Below, piece by piece: positions 44,709-54,013 of a DNA stretch of 64,000 nucleotides. The DNA is from JBCCGI01 sp039029355 (GTDB taxonomy: Bacteria; Planctomycetota; UBA1135; GCA-002686595), in NCBI GenBank assembly GCA_039029355.1, contig JBCCGI010000022.1, forward strand, positions 1-64,000. Direction: 5' to 3'. The notes under the pieces were generated by a model. That model worked only from the letters and a program-made list of their open reading frames with translations. It ran no database searches and was not told where the DNA came from. A program made the translations under genes and the position numbers. Numbering within the stretch: position 1 is the stretch's first letter; every line of letters starts with the position of its first letter.

Positions 44709-46286
44709 ATGCGCCTCGCCCCCCGCACGCTCCTCGCAGCGCTTCCGCTGCTCACGCCGCTCTCGGCCCAGACCCAGCTCCTGGCCGAGGGCGACGTCGT
44801 CCCCGGCCTGGGCCCCGTCGACTCGTTCGGCTTCCCGGCGGTCAACGACGCCGGAGGCTGGGGCGCCTCGGTCTGGTCTGGCAGCACCAGCGCGATCGTC
44901 GTCGACGGCGCGGTGGTGCTCGCCAAGGGCACGGTGCCGCTGGGCGCGACGCTGCCGTATGACTCGCTGAACGAGCTCGAGCTGTCGGCCGATGGGCGCG
45001 CCTTCTGGCTCGGCGCGGTGACCTCGCCGCTGTTCGGCGGCTTCCCCGTGGCCGCGGTGGGAGTCGACGACGGCCTGCTGCGCGGCGTCGAAGACGCCTG
45101 CCTTGCGCCGGGTCTTCCGCCCGGCACCGTGTACCAGGACTTCGACGACATCGCGCTGGCGCCGAACGACGCGCTGCTCGTGCTTTGCCAGCTGCAGTCC
45201 CCCGGCGGTTCGTACCGGGAGGCGCTGGTGCGGCTCGACGTCGACGCCGCCGGCGGCGTGACGCAGGAGACGCTCGTCCTGATCGAGGGCGGCGCTCTGG
45301 CCGGCGAGCCCGACCCGATCGAAAGCTGCGGCTCCTACGACGGAGCCTCGCTGAACGCGGCCGGTTCGGTCAGCACGATCGTCGACTTCGGGCCGCCGGG
45401 CAACCGGGGCGTGTACCTCGACGGCGCGCTCGTCGTGAAGACCGGCGACCTGGCGCCGATCGGCACGAAGGCCTGGAGCAGCTTCTCGCGCACCCGCGTG
45501 AACGCGGGCGGCACGCTGGCGTTCCGCGGCACGCTGCTGCCCACCGGGACCGCCATCCTCGGCGGCGGGAGCGTGGTCGCGCACGTAGGGACCCCGCTCG
45601 CGGGCGCGGGCGGCCAGGTCGTCGAGACCATCTACGCCGACCCGTTCGAGCTGGCCGACGACGGCACGGTGCTGTGGCACGCGCGCTTCGGGCCGCCGTT
45701 CCTGGAGGCCCTGTGCATCGACGACGAGATCCTCGTCCGCGTCGGGCAGACCTTCGGCGGGCAGACGATCTCCGACCTGAAGTCGGCCGCGCGCTCGCCC
45801 GACGGCCGGCACGTGGCGTTGATCGCGTGGCTCGACGCGTCTTTCGGCGAGGCGCTGTACCTCATCGAGCCGTCGACGGTGACGGTGCTCGCAGGCTGTA
45901 GCCCCGGGCCGGCCTCGCTGGCGCTCACCGGCCCCCCGCCCGCGGCGGGCGGGTCGCTCTCGCTGGCGCTCGACGGCGGCCAGGCGCCGAGCGTCTTTCC
46001 GTTCCTCGCCCTCGCGAACGCGCCGGCCGCGGGAGCCCCGCCCTGCGGCGTGCTCGTGCCCGGCGTCGGCGAGCTCCTGATCGACCTCGCCGCGCCGAAC
46101 CCGGTGCTGGTCGTCGCCACGGAGCAGTGGAGCGGCGCGCCGATCGCCCTCTCGATCCCGCTGCCGACGGACGCCTACTGGACGCCGGTGTACGCCCAAG
46201 GCCTCTTCTTCGACCCGGCCGGGCTGGCGCCGGGCGAGCCGCTCCGGCTGACCAACGGCCTGGCGGTCACCCCGACCGGCGGCTAG
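44709..46286 (+). CDS. Secreted beta-rich protein, paralogue of 54014 gene
   Basis: 525 residues with a signal peptide ending 'LTPLSAQTQ'. Blocks such as 'LLAEGDVVPGLGPVDSFGF', 'YQDFDDIALAPNDALLVLCQ', 'VRVGQTFGGQTISDL' and 'GELLIDLAAPNPV' match the gene at 54014 ('LLAEGSTVDGFGPITDLGH', 'YVDFDDLEFTAAGHLLVTC', 'FGGQTVDYI', 'GELLIDVSAPNPV'). It ends with the shared C-terminal domain. The stop shares CTAG (46283-46286) with the convergent photolyase gene. Function unknown. Confidence 0.85.
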   Translation: MRLAPRTLLAALPLLTPLSAQTQLLAEGDVVPGLGPVDSFGFPAVNDAGGWGASVWSGSTSAIVVDGAVVLAKGTVPLGATLPYDSLNELELSADGRAFWLGAVTSPLFGGFPVAAVGVDDGLLRGVEDACLAPGLPPGTVYQDFDDIALAPNDALLVLCQLQSPGGSYREALVRLDVDAAGGVTQETLVLIEGGALAGEPDPIESCGSYDGASLNAAGSVSTIVDFGPPGNRGVYLDGALVVKTGDLAPIGTKAWSSFSRTRVNAGGTLAFRGTLLPTGTAILGGGSVVAHVGTPLAGAGGQVVETIYADPFELADDGTVLWHARFGPPFLEALCIDDEILVRVGQTFGGQTISDLKSAARSPDGRHVALIAWLDASFGEALYLIEPSTVTVLAGCSPGPASLALTGPPPAAGGSLSLALDGGQAPSVFPFLALANAPAAGAPPCGVLVPGVGELLIDLAAPNPVLVVATEQWSGAPIALSIPLPTDAYWTPVYAQGLFFDPAGLAPGEPLRLTNGLAVTPTGG

Positions 46287-47782
46287 CCGGTGAACAGCGA
46301 GCCGCTCCCCCAGCGCGCCAGATAGTCGTTCAGGCGCAGCTTGCGCCGCGTGTTCTGGCCCGACATGTAGCGGATCTTGCCGAACACCTCGCGCTCGGGG
46401 CCCCAGGCGCGGTCGTAGCGCCCCAGCACCCAGAAGATCCCGCTGTAGGAGTTGGGGTCGCGGCCGTCGAGCGCATAGCGGTTGTTGAGCTCGATCATGA
46501 CCTCGAGCGCCTGCTCCGGCGCCTCGCTCCAGTGCAGGATCTTCTTGCCCCACAGCATGCGCAGGTAGTTTTGCATGCGGCCGCTCTCGCGCAGCTCGGT
46601 CTGGGCCGCGTTCCACAGCTCGTCGTGCGTCTCGGCGGCGTCGAAGCGCGCGTGCGAGTAGAGGTGCGGGCGCGTATCGCCCGCGTGCTCGGCCAGCGTC
46701 CGCCGCGACCACTCGGGCAGCGAGCCGTAGCGGTCGATGTCGTCGCGGTGCGCGGCGAAGTTGAGCCCGAGCTCGCGCCAGGTCACCAGCTCGTCCATGA
46801 ACGCCTCGGCGGCCTCGCTCAGGTTCCACCAACCGTGGCGCGCGCCGCTCTTGATCCCGCCCACCTGCTCGGGCTTCCAGCCCTCGCGCTTGGCCACGGC
46901 CCCGAGCACCTCGTGCGCCGAGAGGTGCCCGAAGTGCAGGTACGGCGACAGGCCGCTCGCGGCGTCGGAGTCCGGGTGGCTGCGCTCCTCGCCGTAGATC
47001 GCGAGGCGTTGCTCGACGAAGCGCTTGAGCGCGCGGCGCGCCGCCGCCTCGCCGCCCACGAGGTCGACCGGCCCGACCGCGTGGTCGATCGGGAGCTTCG
47101 CCAGCTCGGCCGGCGCGCCCTCCAGCAGGGCGTCCGACGCCCGCGGCCAGCGCCGCGTGACCTTCGCGGGCAGCTCGGCCAGCGGCTTGAGCTTCGCCCG
47201 CGGCACCGGGTTGAGCCGCGGCGGCTGCAGCAGGTGCGGCCGCAGCTCGCGCTGTAGGAAGCGGCGCAGGTCGAAGGCCCGCGCGAAGGCGCGGTCGGCG
47301 GCCCGCAGCGGAAGCAGCCCGTTCGAGTCGACAGCCTCCAGCGGCACCTCGATCTGCTCCGCGGCCGCGGCCAGCATGCGCGGGTGGAAGAAGTCCGGGA
47401 AGTCGTCGGTGACCACCGCGCAGGCCTCGCGCGCGAGCGCCCGCAGCAGCCCCTTGCCGGCCCCGACGCGCGGCTCGACGTAGGGGTGGTACAGGATGCC
47501 GGTGCCGTCGAAGACGGCGCGGTTGTCGCGCATGCCCTGCAGCACGAAGCGGTGCATCCGGTCGCTCGCCCAGCGGTAGTCGCAGCGCAGCGCCTCGAGC
47601 ACCACGAGCGGCACTTCGAGGTCGCCGGCGAGGCCGAGGGCGCGGTCCAACGCGTAGTTGCAGCGCGTGCGGCGCGCCGCGTTCATCCAATAGACGACGT
47701 AGCGGCCGCCGGAGCGCGGCTCGCCCGAGCGCAGCCAGCGCCGGCGCGAGGAAGGGACGTCGGGACGGCGGGACACGGGCAT
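46283..47782 (-). CDS. Class II deoxyribodipyrimidine photolyase
   Basis: 499 residues. The N-terminal photolyase domain has 'RYVVYWMNAARRTRCNYAL' and 'VTDDFPDFFHP'; the FAD-binding part has 'LVTWRELGLNFAAHRDDID', 'GRMQNYLRMLWGKKILHW' and 'YSGIFWVLGRYDRAWGPERE', the class II hallmarks. It repairs cyclobutane pyrimidine dimers using blue light and reduced FAD in the cytosol. Length fits the family. The two convergent stops (this one and 46286) overlap by four bases. Confidence 0.93.
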   Translation of the reverse strand: MPVSRRPDVPSSRRRWLRSGEPRSGGRYVVYWMNAARRTRCNYALDRALGLAGDLEVPLVVLEALRCDYRWASDRMHRFVLQGMRDNRAVFDGTGILYHPYVEPRVGAGKGLLRALAREACAVVTDDFPDFFHPRMLAAAAEQIEVPLEAVDSNGLLPLRAADRAFARAFDLRRFLQRELRPHLLQPPRLNPVPRAKLKPLAELPAKVTRRWPRASDALLEGAPAELAKLPIDHAVGPVDLVGGEAAARRALKRFVEQRLAIYGEERSHPDSDAASGLSPYLHFGHLSAHEVLGAVAKREGWKPEQVGGIKSGARHGWWNLSEAAEAFMDELVTWRELGLNFAAHRDDIDRYGSLPEWSRRTLAEHAGDTRPHLYSHARFDAAETHDELWNAAQTELRESGRMQNYLRMLWGKKILHWSEAPEQALEVMIELNNRYALDGRDPNSYSGIFWVLGRYDRAWGPEREVFGKIRYMSGQNTRRKLRLNDYLARWGSGSLFTG

Positions 47783-48025
47783 ACCGAGTGTTCGGCGCGG
47801 AGCGGCGCGCGGATGCAGGGACGCCCGGCGGCGCCCGGAGCCGTCCCGCCTCAGGGAGGAAGTCCCAAATCGGGTACGGCGCGGCGGATTCCTTGCTCCC
47901 GAGACGCGTTTCCGCCCCTGACGGGCACGGAAGCCGGGATTCGCGGGGTCGCCAGAGCGTATTCTTTAGGCGTCGGCCGGCTGTCGCTCCCCGCCTCCGA
48001 GCGCGCCCCCCCCGGGCCGACGTCC

Positions 48026-49036
48026 ATGGCCCCATCCCGACCGGTCCTTCTGCTGCTCGCCGCCGTCATGCTCCTCCTGGGGAGCGGCGCTATGCCCCCG
48101 GACTGCCCGCTCCGAAGCCCCCAGCGGCAGGTGAGCGAGCTGTTCCCCGACGCGACCGACTTCCGCACGGTGTCGGGCCGGGTCGACCTGGCGGCGCGCG
48201 CGCGCATCGAGGCGCAGCTCGGCAGCCGGATCGAGCTCTCGGACCTGGGCGCGGCCACGGTGTACATCGTGCAGCGCGACGGCGTGCCGATCGGCTTCGT
48301 CCACGCCCGCACCGACATCGGGCGGCGCGGCGTCACCGAGCTCGCCTGGGCCTTCGACCTCAACCTGCGCGTGCGGCGGCCGCAAGTCCAGCGCTCGCGC
48401 GAGCTCGCGATCGACGTGCTGCGCGGCGACCCGTTCCTGGCCCTCGTCCTGGGGCGCGACTGGTGCGCGCTGAAGGCCCTGCTCGCCGCCGCGCCGGACG
48501 AGCTCGCGGTCGAGACGCCGGACATCGACGCCGAGGGCCGCCCGCTCGCGGCCGCGGCGGTGCGCAGCGCGCTGATGGCCGCGCTGGTCGTCGAGCACGC
48601 TTTCGGCGACGAGACCCGCACGGCGCGCGTCCAGGGCAACGCCGCCCACTTCTTCCCCGAGCGCGCGCGCGTCGAAGAGGTCGAGCTAGGAGTCGACCGC
48701 GAGCGCCGCACCGCGGAGGCCCTCGGCCGGCCGGCGGCCTCGCTCGCGCTGGACTCGATGCGCGCCCACCGCGCCGTCGACGCCCAGGGAGAGCACCTCG
48801 GCCTGCTCGTCGTCGCGCGCGTCGCCGCGGCGGACCACGGGGCCCAGCTGTGGCTCGCGGTGCGGCCCGACGGCCGCCTCGGCGAGGTGGTCGCGTGCGG
48901 CGCGCCCCGCACGACCGACTTCGCCGCGCTCCGCGGGCGCGGGCTGGACGACCTGCGCTCCGATCCGGACACAGCGGCGCGCGCGGGCGCCGAGGCCCTG
49001 GCGCTCCTCAAGGCCTCGGGAGCCCTGGCGGACTAA
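48026..49036 (+). CDS. Exported FMN-binding-like protein upstream of histidine kinase
   Basis: 336 residues with a signal sequence ('PVLLLLAAVMLLLGSGAM'). The segment 'VSELFPDATDFRTVSGRV' followed by 'ATVYIVQRDGVPIGFVHA' resembles an FMN-binding domain opening. The rest is charged and helical, with 'AAHFFPERARVEEVELGVDRE' and no other recognised motif. The stop is 4 nt before the start of a membrane hybrid kinase, so the two are translationally coupled; a periplasmic redox input to the kinase is a reasonable guess. Confidence 0.65.
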   Translation: MAPSRPVLLLLAAVMLLLGSGAMPPDCPLRSPQRQVSELFPDATDFRTVSGRVDLAARARIEAQLGSRIELSDLGAATVYIVQRDGVPIGFVHARTDIGRRGVTELAWAFDLNLRVRRPQVQRSRELAIDVLRGDPFLALVLGRDWCALKALLAAAPDELAVETPDIDAEGRPLAAAAVRSALMAALVVEHAFGDETRTARVQGNAAHFFPERARVEEVELGVDRERRTAEALGRPAASLALDSMRAHRAVDAQGEHLGLLVVARVAAADHGAQLWLAVRPDGRLGEVVACGAPRTTDFAALRGRGLDDLRSDPDTAARAGAEALALLKASGALAD

Positions 49037-49040
49037 GGCC

Positions 49041-51119
49041 ATGCACGTCCGCTCGCACGTCTCCCTGATCCTGCTTGGCGCCGGGGTTGGGGCGTTGCTG
49101 TTGAGCCTGCTCACCGCCTACCTCGAGGGCCGCGGCCAGCGGATGGAGCGCTCCCTCGGTGAAGCCTCGGACGACTACCGGGCGGTGCAGGACCTCGTCG
49201 ACGCGAGCGCGCTGCTGCTCGGCACGCTGGACCTCGTGACGATCGAGCCGTCGAACGCGCTCGCCCTGGCCGAGGCGCTCCACGTCAAGTCGACCGGCAT
49301 CCTCCGCGGCCTGACCCGGTCGAGCTCCTTCGGCCCGAAGGACGACCTGAAGCGCGCCGTGACCGCGCTCGACCGCCGGGTCGACCAGGCGGGGCGCGTG
49401 GCGCTCACCCACGTCGACGACCCCGAGCGCGCCGCCGAGCTCTCTCGCTTCGACGCCCTCGCGGCCGAGTTCCTCGCGTACCGCGACGCGCTCGAGCAAG
49501 ACGCGCAGCGCGTCAAGGCCGAGGAGCTGGCCTATCTGGAGCTCAACCGTTCGCGCTCGAAAGCGGCGGCGGCGGCGGGGATCGCGTCCTACGGCCTCTT
49601 CCTCGTCGCCCTCACCGCGTGGGCGCGCCGTCGCCTGGAGCGGCCGCTGCGCCGGCTCGAAGCCGAGGCGACCGTCGCCATGGGAGCCGGCACGCCGCTC
49701 AACCTCGCGCCCGACGGCCCGGCCGAGGTGCGCTCGCTCACCGAGGTCATCACCGCGTTCATCCAGCTGCTCGAACGCCGCGTGCGCCAGCGCACCTTCG
49801 AGCTGGAGTCCGAGGTCGGCGCGCGGCGCCGCGCCGAGGAGGACCTGCGCGAGGCGAACGAGAAGCTCGAGCTGCGCGTCGAGGAGCGCACGCGCGACCT
49901 GCGCGCGAGCTACGAGCGCCTGGAGCAGGAGGAGCGCGAGCGGAAGCGCGTCGAGGCCGAGCGGCGCGACCTCGAGGCGCAGCTGCTCCAGTCGCAGAAG
50001 ATGGAGGCCATCGGACAGCTCGCGGGCGGCGTCGCCCACGACTTCAACAACCTGCTGATGGTCATCCAGGGCTACTCCGAGGTCCTCGCGCGCGACACGC
50101 GCGGCGATGAGCGCGCCCAGGCCGCCTGCTCGAACGTCATCGCGGCTGCCGACCGCGCCGCGGCGCTGACCCGCCAGCTCCTGGCCTTCAGCCGCAAGCA
50201 GTCGATGGAGATGCGCGTGGTCGACGCCAACGAGACCGTCGAGCACCACCGCGCCATGCTCGCGCGCCTGATCAACGAGGACATCGAGGTCCGCGTCGAG
50301 ACCGATCCGGAGGTCTCATCGATCCGCGTCGACCCGGCGCAGCTCGACCAGGTGCTGCTGAACCTGGCGGTCAACGCACGCGACGCCATGCCCCAGGGCG
50401 GCTCGCTGACGATCCGCACCACCGAGGTGCTGCTCGCGGCGCAATCGCCCGACCTGCCCGAGGACCTGGAGCCGGGTCGCTACGTCGCGATCCGCGTCAC
50501 CGACACCGGCAGCGGGATCCCGGCCGAGCTGCACGACCGCATCTTCGAGCCGTTCTTCACGACCAAGGACCAGGGCAAGGGCACCGGGCTGGGGCTCTCG
50601 ACGGTGTACGGCGTGATCCGCCAGTGGGGCGGCGTGATCCGGGTGGAGTCGGAGCTCGGGCAGGGCAGCACGTTCGAGGTACTGCTCCCGCGCGCCGAGC
50701 CCGAGCCGGTGCCCACGCTCTGCGAGGCGCCCGATCCGCCCCGCGCCGCCGGCTCGGGGGTCATCCTGTTGGTCGAGGACGACCCGCCGATCCGCGAGCT
50801 GGTGCGCGAGACGCTGACGAGCGAGGGCTACGAGGTCCTCGCGGCGGCCGACGGCGTCGAGGCGCTCGAGCTGGTCGAGGGCCGGCTCGACCAGGTCGAC
50901 CTGGTGCTCTCCGACGTCGTGATGCCGCGCATGGGCGGGCCCGACCTCGCCCGCAGGCTGCGGGCCGTGAACCCCAAGCTGCGCTTCATGTTCACCTCGG
51001 GACACCCCAAGCGTCACCGCAAGAGCCTCGAGGAGTCGCCGGACGCCGAGTTCCTGGCCAAGCCGTTCCGGCTGGGCGAGCTGCACCGCCGCGTCCAGGC
51101 CATCCTGCACGGCGGTTGA
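49041..51119 (+). CDS. Membrane hybrid sensor histidine kinase
   Basis: 692 residues. Two membrane helices (about 8-28 and 172-192) flank a ~140-residue helical periplasmic sensor. A HAMP-like and coiled-coil linker (to about 320) leads to HisKA with His333 in 'GVAHDFNNLL', then HATPase with 'NLAVNARDAM', 'DTGSGIP' and 'GKGTGLGLSTVYGV'. A C-terminal receiver has phospho-acceptor Asp625 in 'LVLSDVVMPRMGG' and 'LAKPFR'. It is followed 81 nt later by a stand-alone receiver protein, which could take its phosphate. Confidence 0.95.
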   Translation: MHVRSHVSLILLGAGVGALLLSLLTAYLEGRGQRMERSLGEASDDYRAVQDLVDASALLLGTLDLVTIEPSNALALAEALHVKSTGILRGLTRSSSFGPKDDLKRAVTALDRRVDQAGRVALTHVDDPERAAELSRFDALAAEFLAYRDALEQDAQRVKAEELAYLELNRSRSKAAAAAGIASYGLFLVALTAWARRRLERPLRRLEAEATVAMGAGTPLNLAPDGPAEVRSLTEVITAFIQLLERRVRQRTFELESEVGARRRAEEDLREANEKLELRVEERTRDLRASYERLEQEERERKRVEAERRDLEAQLLQSQKMEAIGQLAGGVAHDFNNLLMVIQGYSEVLARDTRGDERAQAACSNVIAAADRAAALTRQLLAFSRKQSMEMRVVDANETVEHHRAMLARLINEDIEVRVETDPEVSSIRVDPAQLDQVLLNLAVNARDAMPQGGSLTIRTTEVLLAAQSPDLPEDLEPGRYVAIRVTDTGSGIPAELHDRIFEPFFTTKDQGKGTGLGLSTVYGVIRQWGGVIRVESELGQGSTFEVLLPRAEPEPVPTLCEAPDPPRAAGSGVILLVEDDPPIRELVRETLTSEGYEVLAAADGVEALELVEGRLDQVDLVLSDVVMPRMGGPDLARRLRAVNPKLRFMFTSGHPKRHRKSLEESPDAEFLAKPFRLGELHRRVQAILHGG

Positions 51120-51199
51120 GCGCCCCCAGGTCCTCTCGAGATCGTCATGGGTTGAGCGGCGGGCAGCGGGGGCATACTGCTCCCTCCTGCCCAACGCCC

Positions 51200-51601
51200 A
51201 TGCTCGCCTCACCCACCGACCGCGGCGGCATCCGCCGCCCCCGCGTGCTGCTCGTCGAAGACGACCCGGTCGTACGCCAGATGGAGCACGAGCTCCTCCT
51301 GAACGCCGGCTACGACGTGGTCGTCGCCGAGGACGGCCTGCAGGCGCTCGAGCTGGTGGTCGCGGAGGGCCTCGTCGTCGACCTCGTCGTCAGCGACGTC
51401 GAGATGCCGCGGATGGACGGCTCCGAGCTGTGGCGCTCGTTCCGCGCGGTGCTGCCCGACGCGCCGTTCCTCTTCACCTCGGGCGACCCGCACTGGCAGC
51501 GGCCCGACGGGTTCCCGCCGGGACGCACCGACTTCCTCGCGAAGCCCTTCGGCTTCGCCGAGCTGTTCCGCCGCATCGACGGGCTGCTGGGCCTGCGCTG
51601 A
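51200..51601 (+). CDS. Single-domain response regulator
   Basis: 133 residues: a lone receiver with the acidic pair in 'LLVEDDPVV', phospho-acceptor Asp66 in 'LVVSDVEMPRMDG', the Thr/Ser in 'LFTSGDP' and Lys in 'FLAKPF'. No output domain is fused. Likely partner of the upstream hybrid kinase. Converges with the sulfatase gene with a 1-nt gap. Confidence 0.95.
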   Translation: MLASPTDRGGIRRPRVLLVEDDPVVRQMEHELLLNAGYDVVVAEDGLQALELVVAEGLVVDLVVSDVEMPRMDGSELWRSFRAVLPDAPFLFTSGDPHWQRPDGFPPGRTDFLAKPFGFAELFRRIDGLLGLR

Positions 51602-51602
51602 C

Positions 51603-53084
51603 TCAGCGCAGGCGCGCGGCGAGGCGCTCGAGCAGGCGCTCGACAACCTCCGGAGCGGCCGCGGCGACGTTCTCGGTCTCGGCCGCCGGAGCGGTGTGGT
51701 CGTAGAGCTCGACGTGCGCCGTCGCGCCGTCCTCGACGTGGCGGATCAACCGGTAGCGATCGGTGCGGATGGTCTCCGCGCCGTGCCTGTAGGCGACGGC
51801 CGAGTCGCCCTCCTCCGCCGGCCGGGCGAGCTGCGGGCCGAGCGAGCTGCCGTCGAGCTCGGGCGGCGGCGCGACGCCGGTCAGCTCGCACAGCGTCGGG
51901 AAGACGTCGATCGTCTCGACCACCGCGTCCGAGTGCACGCCGGGTCGCGCGAGCCCGGGGGCGCGCACGATCAGCGGCGAGCGCAGCGACTCCTCGAAGA
52001 GCGCGTGCTTGCCCCAGATCGAGTGCTCGCCGAGATGCCAGCCATGGTCGCCCCACAGCACCACCACCGTGTTCCGCGCGAGGTCGAGCTGCTCTAGGCG
52101 CGCGAGCACGCGGCCGACCAGCGCGTCGACGTAGGTGACGCAGGCGGCGTAGTGGCGGCGCAGCTCGTCGGCGTAGGCCGCGTCGCTGCGCGGGTCGCGC
52201 TCCCCGTGGACGTACTGGCCGAAGAACTCACCGCTTCGGTGCCAGGTCGTGCGGCCGGCGGGCGTTTGGGGCTGCGGGATGGGCGGCAGCTCGATGCCCT
52301 CGTAGGGCTGCATGTAGCGCGCCGGCGCGCCGAACGGCAGGTGCGGGCGGATGAAGCCGACGGCGAGCAGGAAGGGCTCGGCCTGGCCGGCCAGGCGCTC
52401 TAGCTCGGCGAGTGCGTCGCGCGCGACCAGCCCGTCGGGGTAGGACTCGTCGGGCCCGTCGAACGACTCGAGCGCCGGCGTGACGCCGGCCTTGCGCACG
52501 TGCCCCGCGGCGAGGGCGTGCATGGTGCCGCGCGGCGTGCCCCACTCGCCCGCGGGCATCGAGTGGCGCGTCCAGGCGCCGGGCAGCTCGATCTTGGCCG
52601 GGTCGTTCCAGCCTTCGCCGTAGCGCCCGCCGGGGTGGTGCGAGACCTTGCCGATCGACACCGTGGTGTAGCCCGCGTCGCGGAACACGCCGGGCAGCGT
52701 CGGCGGCACGTCGCCTTCGGCCTCGGCCCGCTGCACCAGCGCGTTGTTGCCGCGCGAGCCGCCCGCGTCGGCGTAGCGGCCGGTCAGCAGCGCATACCGC
52801 GAGGCCCCGCAGGTCGGCGCCTGCACGTAGTGGCGCGTGAAGGCACGGCTCTCGCTGGCCAGCCGGTCGATATGGGGCGACTCGATGTAGTCGACGCCGA
52901 AGGACGCCAGCTCGGGCCGCAGATCGTCGACGCACAGCAGCAGCACGTTCCACGGTCGCTCGTCCTCGGGGTCCGGCGGGGACGGCCCGGGGGCCGCGCA
53001 GTTGGCGGCGAGCAGGAGCGTCAGGCCGAGGCCGAGCGAGCGGACGAGGCGCGCTCCCGGCCGCGATTCCGGCCACCGGCGCAC
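51603..53084 (-). CDS. Sulfatase (iduronate-2-sulfatase-like), lipoprotein
   Basis: 493 residues from GTG 53084, chosen because longer starts (to 53192) would overlap the divergent gene and give no better signal. The lipoprotein signal 'LTLLLAANC' precedes 'LLLCVDDLRPELASFG' (metal ligands). The maturation motif is 'CGASRYALLTGR', i.e. C-x-A-S-R with Ala in place of the usual Pro, which FGE and anSME systems can accept. Later parts include 'WGDHGWHLGEHSIWGKHALFEES'. It hydrolyses sulfate esters on glycans. An FGE-like protein with intact Cys pair lies about 4 kb away at 56891. Confidence 0.92.
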   Translation of the reverse strand: MRRWPESRPGARLVRSLGLGLTLLLAANCAAPGPSPPDPEDERPWNVLLLCVDDLRPELASFGVDYIESPHIDRLASESRAFTRHYVQAPTCGASRYALLTGRYADAGGSRGNNALVQRAEAEGDVPPTLPGVFRDAGYTTVSIGKVSHHPGGRYGEGWNDPAKIELPGAWTRHSMPAGEWGTPRGTMHALAAGHVRKAGVTPALESFDGPDESYPDGLVARDALAELERLAGQAEPFLLAVGFIRPHLPFGAPARYMQPYEGIELPPIPQPQTPAGRTTWHRSGEFFGQYVHGERDPRSDAAYADELRRHYAACVTYVDALVGRVLARLEQLDLARNTVVVLWGDHGWHLGEHSIWGKHALFEESLRSPLIVRAPGLARPGVHSDAVVETIDVFPTLCELTGVAPPPELDGSSLGPQLARPAEEGDSAVAYRHGAETIRTDRYRLIRHVEDGATAHVELYDHTAPAAETENVAAAAPEVVERLLERLAARLR

Positions 53085-53171
53085 TTCCCCGTTGTTTTGC
53101 GGCCTCTCCGAGGCGAGGATTTCGCCCGCGGCGTCTCCGCGTCCCTCCGGAACCGACCTAGCAGCACAACT

Positions 53172-53444
53172 ATGTCCGAGATGAAATCCCATCGCGGTGT
53201 CATGATCCTGGTCTTCGGGATCCTCGGCATCCTTCTTTGCCAGATCTTCGCCATCCTGGCCTGGGTCATGGGGAACAACGACCTCAAGGAGATCGATGCG
53301 GGCCGCATGGACCCCGAGGGGCGCAGCCTGACCCAGATCGGCAAGATCCTGGGCATCATCAGCATCGCGCTCACGGTCGTCGGCATCCTGTTCGCCGTCG
53401 TGATGGTGGTCCTGGGCGTCGGCTTCGGCGCCGCCGCGCAGTAG
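53172..53444 (+). CDS. DUF4190-like small membrane protein
   Basis: 90 residues with two hydrophobic helices (about 9-34 and 58-86) separated by 'MGNNDLKEIDAGRMDPEG', the pattern of DUF4190 proteins. Function unknown. A strong hairpin follows its stop. Confidence 0.8.
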   Translation: MSEMKSHRGVMILVFGILGILLCQIFAILAWVMGNNDLKEIDAGRMDPEGRSLTQIGKILGIISIALTVVGILFAVVMVVLGVGFGAAAQ

Positions 53445-53455
53445 CGGACCGCCGC

Positions 53456-53484
53456 CGCCGCCCCCGCCTGTCCCGGGGGCGGCG
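53456..53484. terminator. 11-bp GC hairpin between convergent genes
   Basis: CGCCGCCCCCG (53456-53466) pairs perfectly with CGGGGGCGGCG (53474-53484) over a 7-nt loop, in the 55-nt gap between convergent genes. Likely bidirectional terminator; no T-tract. Confidence 0.55.
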
Positions 53485-53499
53485 CGCGAGCCCCTTGCC

Positions 53500-53955
53500 T
53501 CAGCCCTCGACCCGGCGCATCTCGAACACGCCGTGGTCCCCGTTCTCGGCCCCGTAGGTCGCGCGGAAGAGGTCTCCCTCGACCGTACCGCGGTAGGTGT
53601 AGACGCCGCCGAAGCCCTGACCGAGGTCCTGGGAGCCCTCGAAGCGCAGCACGCCGCCCTCCTCTTCGATGACGTAGAAGACCGTCTCGTGGCGGAAGAA
53701 GAGCACCAGCGCGAAGGTGGAGTAGAAGTACGCGCCGTACGCGCCGGGCGCCTGCTCGGTGAGCATGCAGCGCAGGCCGCCGGAGTGGCCGTTCCACTCG
53801 CTGCGCCAGTCGCCGCGCCAGCGCCCCTCCATGCCGCGCGCCTCGCCGTCGAGCTCGAAGCGCGCCCACTGGTAGCGGTAGATCACGGCCCCGCAGGAGG
53901 GCAGGCCGGAGCCGAGGAGAAGCGGAACGACAAGGAGCGGAAGCCGGGCGCGCAT
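53500..53955 (-). CDS. Small lipoprotein of unknown function
   Basis: 151 residues with a lipobox 'LLLGSGLPSC' (Cys21). The mature part has 'GRWRGDWRSEWNGHSGGLRCML' and 'GVYTYRGTVEGDLFRATY', alternating strands that suggest a small beta barrel like a lipocalin. No known family was recognised. Confidence 0.75.
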   Translation of the reverse strand: MRARLPLLVVPLLLGSGLPSCGAVIYRYQWARFELDGEARGMEGRWRGDWRSEWNGHSGGLRCMLTEQAPGAYGAYFYSTFALVLFFRHETVFYVIEEEGGVLRFEGSQDLGQGFGGVYTYRGTVEGDLFRATYGAENGDHGVFEMRRVEG

Positions 53956-54013
53956 GGGCGCGAAGGATAGCGCCCCGGGCGCGCGCGGCCCCCTCTCTTC
54001 GATTCCCTCGGGC

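Noticed and set aside
52796..52831. Ala in the sulfatase motif as loss of function
   Set aside because: C-x-A-x-R is an accepted maturation motif, and the metal-binding motifs are intact.
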